A stretch of DNA of 64,000 nt from Protea cynaroides. Taxonomy: Eukaryota; Streptophyta; Magnoliopsida; Proteales; Proteaceae. Position 1 is the first letter of the stretch; each line of letters begins with the position of its first letter. A program made the position numbers and the translations under genes. Below, one piece after another: positions 33,093 to 45,400 of this stretch. The notes below the pieces were generated by a model. It saw only the letters and a program-made list of their open reading frames with translations. It searched no databases and had not been told where the DNA came from. The DNA lies in assembly GCA_028583415.1 (NCBI GenBank), contig CM053266.1:41845758-41909757 (forward strand). Direction: 5' to 3'.

Positions 33093-34467
33093 TGATTTTA
33101 ATCGTTCCCTTTATTGGGAATAGTCTCACATTACTAATGAGATTGGAATCCTATAGTTTTATATATGGAGAGTCCCTCCACTTACTAGTTTGAACTTTTG
33201 AATTGAAAACTTGACATGGTATCAGCTCCAGGTTCCCCCCGATAATAACCCTAAAAAAAAAAAAAAAAAGAGGTCAAGTCACCGAAAGAGGGACGCCAGT
33301 TGCACAGAATAGGGACTATGGTCACCCAAAGAGGGACTATATGTCACCCAAAGAGGGATCAGTCACCCAAAGAGGGACGATTACCCAAAAAGAGGGATTA
33401 TATATATGTCACCCAAAGAGGGATCAGTCACCCAAAGAGGGATGATCACCCAAAAAAGGGACTATATGTCATCCAAAAAGGGACTATATGTCACCCAAAG
33501 AGGGATTAATCACCTAAAGAGGGATCAGTCACCTGAAAAGTGCCATGTTGTAAGCACCCCATTTTTGCCATCCCAGCTAAACAAAGCCCTGCTGGTGTGT
33601 GGACAACAAAAGGAAGAAAGGTGATCGAAGGTTTGGATTTTTGACTGCGAATTTGAGGAAGTTTTCAATGGGTCTGTGAATTTGAGGAAGTTTTCAATTG
33701 GTCCACAGCAAGGTCATGGGTTATAATTTTGCATGGATGCATAGGTCATAGAATTATCTTCGAAATGAGACCAGAATTGCTCAATTCTGATATCAAATGA
33801 AGAAGATATGACCATTTTAGTCGGATGATACATATAAGGGAGGTTTATGAAGTTATTATAAATAATCCCAGGGGCCTTCGTGCAAATTATCCTAAGTCGG
33901 ATCGTTTGAATTTCAAATCATCATATCTTAATCATCCGACATCGGATTCAGATGATCCCAAGACCATTATTCTTCATTCATGATGTTCTACAAAATGGAC
34001 GTAAAAAATCCCAGGTAGAAGTCACCAATGGGTCCCATGCAAGCTTGCATGCAAAATTATCGTCAGAACTTTAAAGCTGCATAACTTTTCCGTTCTACAT
34101 CGGATTCAGGTGATTCCAGTTCCTATATTCCTCATTTTCAATGTTCTACAAAATGAACGCAAAAAATTTGGAATAGAGGCCATCAGAAAATTCCATGCGG
34201 GATGACAGCGGAAATGACCCATGAAATGATAGAGAGAAAATCCAATTAATTCCAATCAATCCAGTCAACTCAGTTCAAGCCAGTTCTGGTCCAACCTAGC
34301 TCAACCCATATCAGTTTAACTCAATCAACCCAAGCCGGTCTCAACCCATGTCGAATCAGTTCATCCATGTGCATAGTATTTATATATTATGTATATTGTA
34401 TACTATACATATATGTATGTTATTAAATATATGTGTATATAATATATATTATTATATATAAGAGATA

Positions 34468-34710
34468 AAATCTAAAAGATCTTGGAGAAGAAAAAGGAAA
34501 GAGGAGAGAGAGGAGACGTGAAAGAGAAGGAGGCTTTAGGGTTGAGATGAAATCTAAAAGATCTTGGAGAAGAAAAAGGAAAGAGGAGAGAGAGGAGACG
34601 TGAAAGAGAAGGAGGCTTTAGGGTTGAGATGAAATCTAAAAGATCTTGGAGAAGAAAAAGGAAAGAGGAGAGAGGGAGACGTGAAAGAGAAGGGGTTTTC
34701 TAGAAGAATA
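34468..34710 (+). repeat. 82-bp tandem repeat upstream of the LARD TATA box
   Basis: Units begin aaatctaaaagatcttggag at 34468, 34550 and 34632. Each holds a gacgtgaaagagaagg word. The same array occurs in the 3' LTR at about 43390-43630. Its position before the TATA box fits an enhancer-like array; that role is inferred. Confidence 0.85.
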
Positions 34711-34853
34711 ATGGGAAAAAGGGAAGAAAGGAAGAAGAAAAAACGTGAAAGAGGAAGAAAAGAAAGGAAAGAAGAAAAAATGGAGAGAAAAAAAGATTTT
34801 CTAGAAAAAAGAAGAAAAGGAAAGAAGGATCTTCTAGAAAATGAGTGAAAAAT

Positions 34854-34861
34854 TATAAATA
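34854..34861 (+). promoter_or_regulatory. TATA box in LARD 5' LTR
   Basis: tataaata within a GA-rich tract, repeated in the 3' LTR at 43777-43784. It is the best candidate for the element's own promoter. That would make the part of the LTR after it (R-U5) about 3 kb long. Confidence 0.6.
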
Positions 34862-36730
34862 GGAGAGAGGAGGGATCCTTTTCCATACAAGAGAGAGAGG
34901 GAAACGTGGGTGAGAGAGAGAAAGGTGAGTGAGAGAGAGAAAACGTGAGAGAGGAAGAAAGAAAGAGAGAAAAAAGAGAAAAGAAAGAAAAGAGAAGAAG
35001 AAAAGAGAGAAAGAGAAGAGAGAAAGAAGCAGAAGAAAGGAGAAGGAGGATTCACATTCAAAGGGGGTTGATACAACCTACAATCACCCTTCATCAATGG
35101 TTTCACTCAATTTGAGCCCAAGGTTAGTACTCTAAACAAATTTAGAGGTCGTTATAATGCCCGAATGCCAATTTTGCTTGAAAAAGGCTAATTTTCATGA
35201 AATCTCAATCATGAATGCTCTATTACATGCTTGTTAATGTTAGGATGCCTATGTCTAACATTTTTCATGAATGATAATTTGTCTAAGCTATTCAATGATG
35301 AATTTTTGATTGATATACAATGATGTTTGATGTTTTTTGTAAATTTCATAAAGTGATTTTCTGATCTGAAAATTCCAGATTTAGGGTTCAAACTTAGGAC
35401 GTACATCATATGTATTTTTCTAAGATTTTGAAGCCCAAAATTTTATGGGCATCTCTCTGATATGATAGAAGACTACCCTAAAAATTTCGTTCCATTTGGA
35501 ATTGGGGAAATATATCAAAAAATTTATCTTTGACATTGCTATTTTTCTCGGATGTAATGCAATCCTCCATCGGAAAGTCTCTAGACAAAGGCCTTATGGC
35601 CATAATCAGAAAATCCACTTAACATGAACTTTTTAGACATGAAAGTCTTCTAAAAAATGGCACTAGTTTCATATTTTTTCCATTTTTCGTTGAATTGATA
35701 TCAATTTTTAAGTGCATAGTGCTTTGATTTCAGATCTATCATGATGTGCTGATTTGCATGATTGAAAAGAGTCATTTTTCTCAAAGAAAATATATTGTTT
35801 TAACTTGTTTTTCTTAATGAAATTTTAGATCAGACAGTTATCTACATAGATATATGTCTGTATTTAATTTTCATTAAGAATATAATTTTATTTGGAATTT
35901 ATGGTGCAACTGGTCAAAAATCTGGAACAGACCTGACCAGTGTATTTGCCTGTACTTGGGGAATGTTTTCGACCTGCCTATGGTCTCTTTTAGGATTAGC
36001 TTCCTTGAGACAAAATGTTGGCCTCTGAGTCTTCTTTCCAGGGATATCTTTTAAGAATTTTTTGAGTAAGTACAGTGCCTTATGTGCCCATTTTGGTCCA
36101 GCCTGACAAAGCTGTCATCTTGCTACGTGTTCCATCATGTTTTGATTGATTCTCATATGCTTTGGTTGTTTCTCACATGCCATATTTGATGCTATATTTG
36201 TTCACATGCTATGTTCGGATGCTCGTATGCATACACTACTATAATTGGAATGGTCACACTGCCATAATTGGAATAGTCACACTGCCATAATTGGAATGAT
36301 CGCACTGCCATAATTGGAATAATCACATTGCCATGATTGGAATGCTACACATGCTTATTGCCATATTTGTCTACTACACTTGCTCACATATTACTGCCAT
36401 GTTTGGATGCACACTTACCATGTTTGTATTGATTCACATGCTCACTTGCCATTTTTTACTGATGTGTTGCTAAATTTGAATATATTTCCAACATGCTATA
36501 TTTGGATGCTTACACTGCTATATTTAAGCTCACATTGCTATGTTAGATTGTTTACATTGTACAACAACTAGGGCAAGATACACCCTAAAATAGAAATAAT
36601 TGAACAATTAGGGTAAAAAAAACCCTAAAAATGGAAAAATAGCAATTAGGGTAGAAAACCCTAAAAAATGAAAATCACAATGAAAAGGGATAGGAAACCC
36701 TAAAAACCTAAAAATGGAAACAATAAAAAT

Positions 36731-37110
36731 AGTAGGAATTTAGATCTCATCCCTAGATCCTATTCACAAAAATGAAAAGAATTTGGTACACATCCCAAAT
36801 AAAAATAGTAGGAATTTAGGTCTCATCCCTAGATCCTATTCACAAAAATGGAAAGAATTTGGTACACATCCCAAATAAAAATAGTAGGAATTTAGGTCTC
36901 ATCCCTAGATCCTATTCACAAAAATGGAAAGAATTTGGTACACATCCCAAATAAAAATGGTAGGAATTTAGGTCTCATCCCTAGATCCTATTGACAAAAT
37001 TAGAAATAATTTGGTACACATCCTAATTAAAAATGGTAGGAATTTAGGTCTCATCCCTAGATCCTATTGACAAAATTGGAAGGATTTTGGTACACATTCC
37101 AAATCCGACT
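36731..37110 (+). repeat. 76-bp tandem repeat in LARD LTR (five units; four in the 3' LTR)
   Basis: Units start agtaggaatttaggtctcat or ggtaggaatttaggtctcat at 36731, 36807, 36883, 36959 and 37035. The 3' LTR has units at 45555, 45631, 45707 and 45783 only. The 3' LTR also lacks most of 36610-36730 before the array. Confidence 0.92.
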
Positions 37111-37853
37111 CTCAAAACCCTTTCGAACTACGTCGTACCTGATTTCTAGGGCAAACCCTAGAATACGTAGGCAATTTGGGAATCCCAAATACGGTACAAA
37201 GCCACCCATCAACCATACATCCTGCATAAACTTCAACTTGAACAACAAAGAATCTAATTGAAGCAAATGCATAAATCACTTCCATAATCTTTAATCACAC
37301 AACCCATGTTCGAACTACGTTTTTGGACTTGATTTCCAAGATTGGAATACATAGGCAGTTTGAGATGTCTTACACATCTCGGATTCAAGTCCAAGACCGA
37401 ACCATCTTTGGTCCGGTTCACTGTATAATATTGTACATTACATTTGCTTGTTTATTTACTTTAAAACATGATTGGCTGAACCCTAGGTTAGAATAACTTA
37501 GCAACTTAGTTTAGGATATCCCCCATTGAACCCTAGTCATCCAGTTGACCAAGCACAGTCAAAATTAGAATTTAAGGAAAGTTTAGGAGGCCGATAATGA
37601 TCGGGCGGTTTGGGTGCCTAACACCTTCCCATAACCGTACCCTGAATACTTACCCGATCTCTTGCAGACCAAAGAACCGATACATTGGGTCACGGGTCAA
37701 TAGAAGTCTTACCTTAGGGTGAGGCTACATTTTTAGAGGTCCTAGACCTTAATCTAGGTGGCGACTCCAACAGAACAAATCGATCTTCATCGATACGGGA
37801 TACACATTTCCATCCCGGGAGGAGGATCACGTCGATTTTCCATTGTCCTCACA

Positions 37854-40505
37854 GGTGGCGACTCCTTCGGGGATTAATATTCGGACTCCTAGGATACTTT
37901 CCTTATATTGATTTGCTTGACATTTGATGCTAGATCTAGGGTACTATATTTATTGTTTGTACATATTGCTTTGGGGGGAATGGGTTCGGTCACACTTTCG
38001 TGCGAGTAGCCGAACCGGGTCCCATGCATGTGGGGCAGCCCGCTAGGAGAAACACGACCTTGGCCCGTACTTTGTAAGACCACGACCGGCGACAGCCTCT
38101 AACGGCGTTTCTTGGGTCCGCTTCGGGAATGCGTTATGCTACTCCACGTCGCTTGGATCCTTGCAACATAGTATATAAAGGGAATGGGGGCCCATTATTC
38201 ATCGAGCATTCGGTGATAGGTTACCCCGTCCTCGTCAAGGTGGCCTTTTCTGTCCTAACCCAGTTTGAGCCACATGTATGTTATTTTGGTCCATCTTTGA
38301 ACCAACATGGTAAAATCTACTCGATCATAATATTTACATCCGAGACGTCGGTTTCGCCCGTTTTTGTCCTTGACTTGTCAACATGTTTGGATCCACACTT
38401 GAGTATTCTTGTCTCTCACTTGTTGGGAGCGTGAGGGTTACGTATACCCGCATACACATTAGTGTGGGCGGTCTGTACACGCCCTCCATCGTACAAAGCT
38501 CATTGTGTTGACCGTTCAATATTGATACATCAATCTCAAAAACGATCGGAAAATCTTCGTCACGGTATAGATACTGTGATCAAGTAGAAATTTACCGGTT
38601 TTTTCAATCATGAACCGCTTTTGTCATCCATCATGAAAACTATAAATAAGCATATCCATTTCAATTTCTTGAAATTTGATGAACCACATGGTCGAACCTT
38701 GGTGCTACAATGATCCATTCGGAATCTTGAGGCCCCAAGACCAATCATGGGGTTATTCAAATACAAATAAATTGTTACAGATGATGTCTAATGGTCGGTT
38801 TTCATGAAGGAGCTAACTTTGTTTGGTCGAGTCAGCTTGTATGTGTATGTATATTCTTTTCGTGTCCGGGTCACTTCTGAGTCTTAACCTTCATTGTTTA
38901 TAGGGAAAAAAAAAACCAAAAAAAAAAAGAAAAGAAAAAAAAAAGGGTGAACTAGGGAGGATAGGATTGTCTAGACTTAAGAGAACACCTGAGTGAGTAG
39001 ACAAAGCATCCACTCTTATTACATCCACTCATAGGAATGTCTCATCATCACTGGTTCATGTCTCGGTTCATGATCATAAGGAGGACTTTTGTACCTCAAA
39101 ATGTTGGAATGGTTGGAATACAGTATATTGAGAGCCCAAATATTTCAGAATGGAATTGAAATTTCCCAGATCGGAGTTGAGGAATCCAAGAGGTTAGAAA
39201 GCTGAATCATAGATTCTGAGAGATTACAAGTTTCTTTCCCATGCTAGCATACCTGCCAAATTTAAATGAAAAAAACTGAGATTGGAAAGCATTTCGTTCA
39301 CCCTTGGCAATTGAGCCACTTTGACTGAAGGAGTTGGTTTCTGACTCCCAAATTACTTTTATCACCCAAGGTGACCCTGACTCAAAGGAGTAGTCCTCGA
39401 ACCATCAAGAATGGCCCACCCACCTCCCAAAATCTAGGATGAAAAGGAAGACCATGTGGTCAATTATATCCCAAAATTAAGGTAGCCTGAAAATGAACTT
39501 CATGTGCAGCCTAAACTGGGGCAAAACCAAAATATCAGTATACCCTAAATTGGGGCACAACAAAAATACCAGTGCACCCTAAACTGGGGCATAATTAAAA
39601 TGTTAATGGATTCAAAGTGGGGCAAACCAAAAAGGTGCTGGACCAACAAGGGTATAGGTCAGAGTTTCGTGACATCAAAACTGGGGCATAAGATTTGGAT
39701 AGATCAAACCAAATTGAGGCATTGGCCAGGTGAATGTCAAACCCGAATTGGGGCATAAATCAAAATGGTAATAGACCCAAGAGGGGTTTATCTCAAGATG
39801 GAAAGGATCAAACACATGTCGATAGATAGGCGTAATGAGCCTTACTAGCGAAAGTCTGACGGAGATTCGGTCCTACAACCAATCATAAGTTGGCATCAAT
39901 GATGTCGTATCCAATTGGGGTAACTCGGTGAATTACTTGTCTAAACTGGCTACCATTGGTATATGATAGGTCATCTATGTTTGGGCTTAAGTTCGATGTG
40001 TCTGTAGACGGTCCAGTCCAAAATGCTCTGAAAAAATGAACAATAATTATCTCATTTGAGACATCAACAACAGTGCTTTACTACTTCCAATCAATTCCTT
40101 CCCAGTTTGATATTTCTTCCTCTTCCATGTCCATTGCTAATTCTGACTCTGATGACGATTGAGATGAAGGACCACAACCTGAACTTCTACTCCATCGGCC
40201 TTTAGAGAAATGAAAGCTCAACACACACGTGAAAGTTATAGATGATTAAGTTGAAGTCATGCAAGCATTCGCAAAGATACAAGTTGGTACATCAAAATGT
40301 CATCCCATTTGATCAATTTACAGAATGAATTTTTTATGGGATATTTCTACAGACAAGGACCATTCAAATGATTATGTCTTTTACAAGTGCATAAAGTCTA
40401 CAGACATAAAACTTGCTACGGATCAACCTCAAAGTCAAAGATGAGCTCAAAAAAAAAAAAAAAAAAAAAAAGAGAGAGAAAAGAAAAAAAAAAGGAAAAA
40501 AAGAA

Positions 40506-40539
<34 letters not shown>

Positions 40540-42464
40540 GAAAAAAAAAGAAAGAGCTATACAAAATAATGAGGTTGGTTAGCATACTACATTGGAACAA
40601 TGATGGTCGACAAATTCAACTACGGTGCATAGACATGGAGCAACTACTTTGAAACACTAATGATGAGTGAGTTCAATTACAAGGCATGTACATGGGGCAA
40701 CTCCTTTGGAGCCCCGCTGATGGACGAGTTCAGTTATAGAGCAATAAGACAATTGGTTCTCATACAATGATATATAGACACCATTTCTTAGAACCTGATT
40801 GGAGACTTGATCGTTTGTTGTGATTCACGTTTTGTTGAGCTGGATTTTTGATATTGGTCACTACATCCCGCCCATACAGGGGGTGGTCTCATCACTTTGT
40901 TGTCATCAGAGGATTTTTCTTTTCGGCTAAAGACTCTCTCTCCCGTCCATCAATCCGACGGTCTTCCACAGAGTCTACATTACATGCCCTTACTTCAAAT
41001 GTCACAAAATTTTATGGTATTGTTTCTTGTGAACATATCGTCTTGTTATGCATAAATATGGTTCAATAAATCTGACTGGAATATTTATCTGTCGTTCATC
41101 ATTTCGACGGCGTCCAAGAATTCCATAGTCTTTTGTTGCTAGCCAATAAAATGGCATCGCCTAGTGGAGATCAAGCCATTATACATAAACAACCAAACAC
41201 TCTCCCAATGGCAGACCCATTGGACAGTTTCTTATCTGTCCATTTGGACCTTCGTCGTCATACTTGTATACAGACTTAAAGGATTTGGGCCCAAACGTGG
41301 TTGTAACCGATTCAGCATCGGAGCATAGCTTGTTGAAACTTGTTTTCTATCTGAGTGATACCAAGAGGAGAAAGCATTCTTTGACGTTTTTTCTAAAGAT
41401 TAGAGTAGGGTTGCATCTCCTTAAGGTTATTTCTATTGATGACTCAAAAGTCGCCTGTCTATCAATGTGCGCAGACTTGAACTTAAACACTGGGGCAAAA
41501 TCACCCATTTATCCAAACATCATGAGTTTAGTTGAGCCCTCTGTTTGAAACTCTAGCTGAGTTCATTTGATTGTAAGAGAAAGATGACTCATACAAATTT
41601 GAAAAAAAAATGAAATAAAATTGAGTCATTGTCATCATTTGCCCCTCATTAAAAAGACCTGATTGCCCTTTGATCAAAGTGAAACCCATATAAATTTGGT
41701 AGGAATGCAGAACATATCAAAATTTCCTTTTAAAGAAAAGAAACATGTTTCTCTCGGTCTAGATTAAGTCAAGTCAAGGAAAGTCGATCAAATCATGATC
41801 TCTAGTTCCTCTTGGATTCCGAGCAATGTTAGTGGACAAAGTGCAGATGCTGAGCCCCATTGTGGCTACCTCAATATTTATGGAAAGTTCAACCCATTTT
41901 GGGAATAAAGAAAGATGAAGAAAGGAAAAGAACAAGAAAAAGAAAAAGAAAAATGAAAAAAAAAGGGAAAAGGAAAGAAAGGTGAAAGTACAGAGAAGAA
42001 AGAAGACCGAATGAAAGGGAATAAGAATGAAAAAGAGAACAAGATACAAGCAAAGAAAAAGAAAGAAAGATCATGGGAAAAGAGAGAAAGCTCTAGCCCG
42101 AACTACGCGGAACCCGATTCCCGGAGGGACGGAAATCCCAAAGGATACGTAGGCAATTTGGGACACCCCAAATTCGGTCCAAAGGCTACACATCCAAAGG
42201 CTACACATCCAAAGCTCGCTACACCCAAAGGCTATACATTCGGAGGTTACAAATTCGAGCACAAAGCACGATTCTGGTTACATCACGAGCGGTCTTGAGC
42301 CAAAGTCACGGACTGATGAGGTCGCTACGGGGGGGAGGAGAGTAGTTACAACATCGGTTCAAGAGAGCAATGGTAGAATTCGGATCAAGTGTAGAATAAT
42401 GCAAAAATGGGCTACTTTTATCTTCGGCCTCAATTGCCCACAATCTCGGTCGAAGAGGGGCATC
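37854..42464 (+). other. Non-coding interior of the LARD-like element
   Basis: No retroviral domain is seen in any frame. It contains poly(A)/GA runs at 38907-38945, 40449-40555 and 41910-42075. A series of loosely repeated words (ccctaaactggggca, aattggggcataa) lies at about 39500-39790. Near the end (42097-42175), gaactacgcgg ... ggatacgtaggcaatttggg repeats a motif that occurs twice in each LTR. Confidence 0.8.
42452..42464 (+). other. Polypurine tract of LARD-like element
   Basis: gaagaggggcatc directly before the TGTAAGCACC of the 3' LTR. This is the expected plus-strand priming site and sets the element's orientation. Confidence 0.8.
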
Positions 42465-45400
42465 TGTAAGCACCCCATTTTTGCCATCCCCTAAACAAAA
42501 CAAAGCCCCCGGTGTGTGGACAACAAAAGGAAGAAAGGTGATCGAAGGTTTGGATTTTTGACTGCGAATTTGAGGAAGTTTTCAATGGGTCTGTGAATTT
42601 GAGGAAGTTTTCAATGGGTCCACAGCAAGGTCATGGGTTATAATTTTGCATGGATGCATAGGTCATAGAATTATCTTCGAAATGAGACCGTAATTGCTCA
42701 ATTTCGATATCAAATGAAGAAGATATGACCATTTTAGTCGGATGATACATATAAGGGAGGTTTATGAAGTTATTATAAATAATCCCGGGGGCCTTTCGTG
42801 CAAATTATCCTAAGTCGGATCGTTTGAATTTCAAATCATCATATCTTAATCATCCGACATCGGATTCAGATGATCCCAAGACCATTATTCTTCATTCATG
42901 ATGTTCTACAAAATGGACGTAAAAAATCCCAGGTAGAAGTCACCAATGGGTCCCATGCAAGCTTGCATGCAAAATTATCGTCAGAACTTTAAAGCTGCAT
43001 AACTTTTCCGTTCTACATCGGATTCAGGTGATTCCAGTTCCTATATTCCTCATTTTCAATGTTCTACAAAATGAGCATAAAAAATTTGGAATAGAGGCCA
43101 TCGGGAAAATTCCATGCGGGATGACAAGGGAAATGACCCATGAAATGATAAAGAGAGAAAATCCAATTAATTCCAATCAATCCGGGTCAACTCGGTTCAA
43201 GCCAGTTCTGGTCCAACCTAGCTCAACCCATATCAGTTTAACTCAATCAACCCAAGCCGGTCTCAACCCATGTCGAATCAGTTCATCCATGTGCATAGTA
43301 TTTATATATTATGTATATTGTATACTATACATATATGTATGTTATTAAATATATGTGTATATAATATATATTATTATATATAAGAGATAAAATCTAAAAG
43401 ATCTTGGAAGGAGAAAAAGGAAAGAGGAGAGAGAGGAGACGTGAAAGAGAAGGAGGCTTTAGGGTTGAGATGAAATCTAAAAGATCTTGGAGAAGAAAAA
43501 GGAAAGAGGAGAGAGAGGAGACGTGAAAGAGAAGGAGGCTTTAGGGTTGAGATGAAATCTAAAAGATCTTGGAGAAGAAAAAGGAAAGAGGAGAGAGGGA
43601 GACGTGAAAGAGAAGGGGTTTTCTAGAAGAATAATGGGAAAAAGGGAAGAAAGGAAGAAGAAAAAACGTGAAAGAGGAAGAAAAGAAAGGAAAGAAGAAA
43701 AAATGGAGAGAAAAAAAGATTTTCTAGAAAAAAGAAGAAAAGGAAAGAAGGATCTTCTAGAAAATGAGTGAAAAATTATAAATAGGAGAGAGGAGGGATC
43801 CTTTTCCATACAAGAGAGAGAGGGAAACGTGGGTGAGAGAGAGAAAGGTGAGTGAGAGAGAGAAAACGTGAGAGAGGGAGAAAGAAAGAGAGAAAAAGAG
43901 AAAAGAAAGAAAAGAGAAGAAGAAAAGAGAGAAAGAGAAGAGAGAAAGAAGCAGAAGAAAGGAGAAGGAGGATTCACATTCAAAGGGGGTTGATACAACC
44001 TACAATCACCCTTCATCAATGGTTTCACTCAATTTGAGCCCAAGGTTAGTACTCTAAACAAATTTAGAGGTCGTTATAATGCCCGAATGCCAATTTTGCT
44101 TGAAAAAGGCTAATTTTCATGAAATCTCAATCATGAATGCTCTATTACATGCTTGTTAATGTTAGGATGCCTATGTCTAACATTTTTCATGAATGATAAT
44201 TTGTCTAAGCTATTCAATGATGAATTTTTGATTGATATACAATGATGTTTGATGTTTTTTGTAAATTTCATAAAGTGATTTTCGATCTGAAAATTCCAGA
44301 TTTAGGGTTCAAACTTAGGACGTACATCATATGTATTTTTCTAAGATTTTGAAGCCCAAAATTTTATGGGAGTCTCTCTGATATGATATAAGACTACCCT
44401 AAAAATTTCGTTCCATTTGGAATTGGGGAAATATATCAAAAAATTTGTCTTTGACATTGCTATTTTTCTCGGATGTAATGCAATCCTCCATCGAAAAGTC
44501 TCTAGACAAAGGCCTTATGGCCATAATCAGAAAATCCACTTAACATGAACTTTTTAGACATGAAAGTCTTCTAAAAAATGGCACTAGTTTCATATTTTTT
44601 CAATTTTTCGTTGAATTGATATCAATTTTTAAGTGCATAGTGCTTTGATTTCAGATCTATCATGATGTGCTGATTTGCATGATTGAAAAGAGTCATTTTT
44701 CTCAAAGAAAATATATTGTTTTAACTTGTTTTTCTTAATGAAATTTTAGATCAGACAGTTATCTACATAGATATATGTCTGTATTTAATTTTCATTAAGA
44801 ATATAATTTTATTTGGAATTTATGGTGCAACTGGTCAAAAATCTGGAACAGACCTGACCAGTGTATTTGCCTGTACTTGGGGAATGTTTTCGACCTGCCT
44901 ATGGTCTCTTTTAGGATTAGCTTCCTTGAGACAAAATGTTGGCCTCTGAGTCTTCTTTCCAGGGATATCTTTTAAGAATTTTTTGAGTAAGTACAGTGCC
45001 TTATGTGCCCATTTTGGTCCAGCCTGACAAAGCTGTCATCTTGCTACATGTTCCATCATGTTTTGATTGATTCTCATATGCTTTGGTTGTTTCTCACATG
45101 CCATATTTGATGCTATATTTGTTCACATGCTATGTTCGGATGCTCGTATGCATACACTACTATAATTGGAATGGTCACACTGCCATAATTGGAATAGTCA
45201 CACCGCCATAATTGGAATGATCGACCGCCATAATTGGAATAATCACATTGCCATGATTGGAATGCTACACATGCTTATTGCCATATTTGTCTACTACACT
45301 TGCTCACATATTACTGCCATGTTTGGATGCACACTTACCATGTTTGTATTGATTCACATGCTCACTTGCCATTTTTTACTGATGTGTTGCTAAATTTGAA

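Larger units (their letters stand above)
33549..37853 (+). repeat. 5' LTR of the LARD-like element
   Basis: TGTAAGCACC start and CCTCACA end. Contents in order: a conserved leader; an 82-bp tandem repeat (34468-34710); a long GA-rich tract; a TATA box (34854-34861); a 23-bp tandem array (about 36239-36345, cataattggaatggtcacac type); a 76-bp tandem array (about 36731-37110, five units); and a copy of the primer-site word ggtggcgactcc at 37757-37768, inside the LTR. It is 168 bp longer than the 3' LTR. Confidence 0.92.

Noticed and set aside
33300..33530. CRISPR-like array
   Set aside because: The short repeats lie inside a plant TRIM, have no regular unique spacers and no cas genes, and the genome is eukaryotic.
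33300..33624. Repeat-rich frames with His-Pro-Lys-Arg-Asp units
   Set aside because: They are translations of the TRIM's short internal repeat, not a protein.
40364..40652. Lys-rich and Phe-rich frames around 40.4 kb
   Set aside because: Poly(A)/poly(G) homopolymer tract inside the LARD interior.
43477..44028. Minus-strand Ser/Phe/Leu-rich frames in the LARD LTRs (also 34554-35106)
   Set aside because: Products of the GA-rich tract read on the other strand, with no domain. They differ between the two LTRs only through indels.
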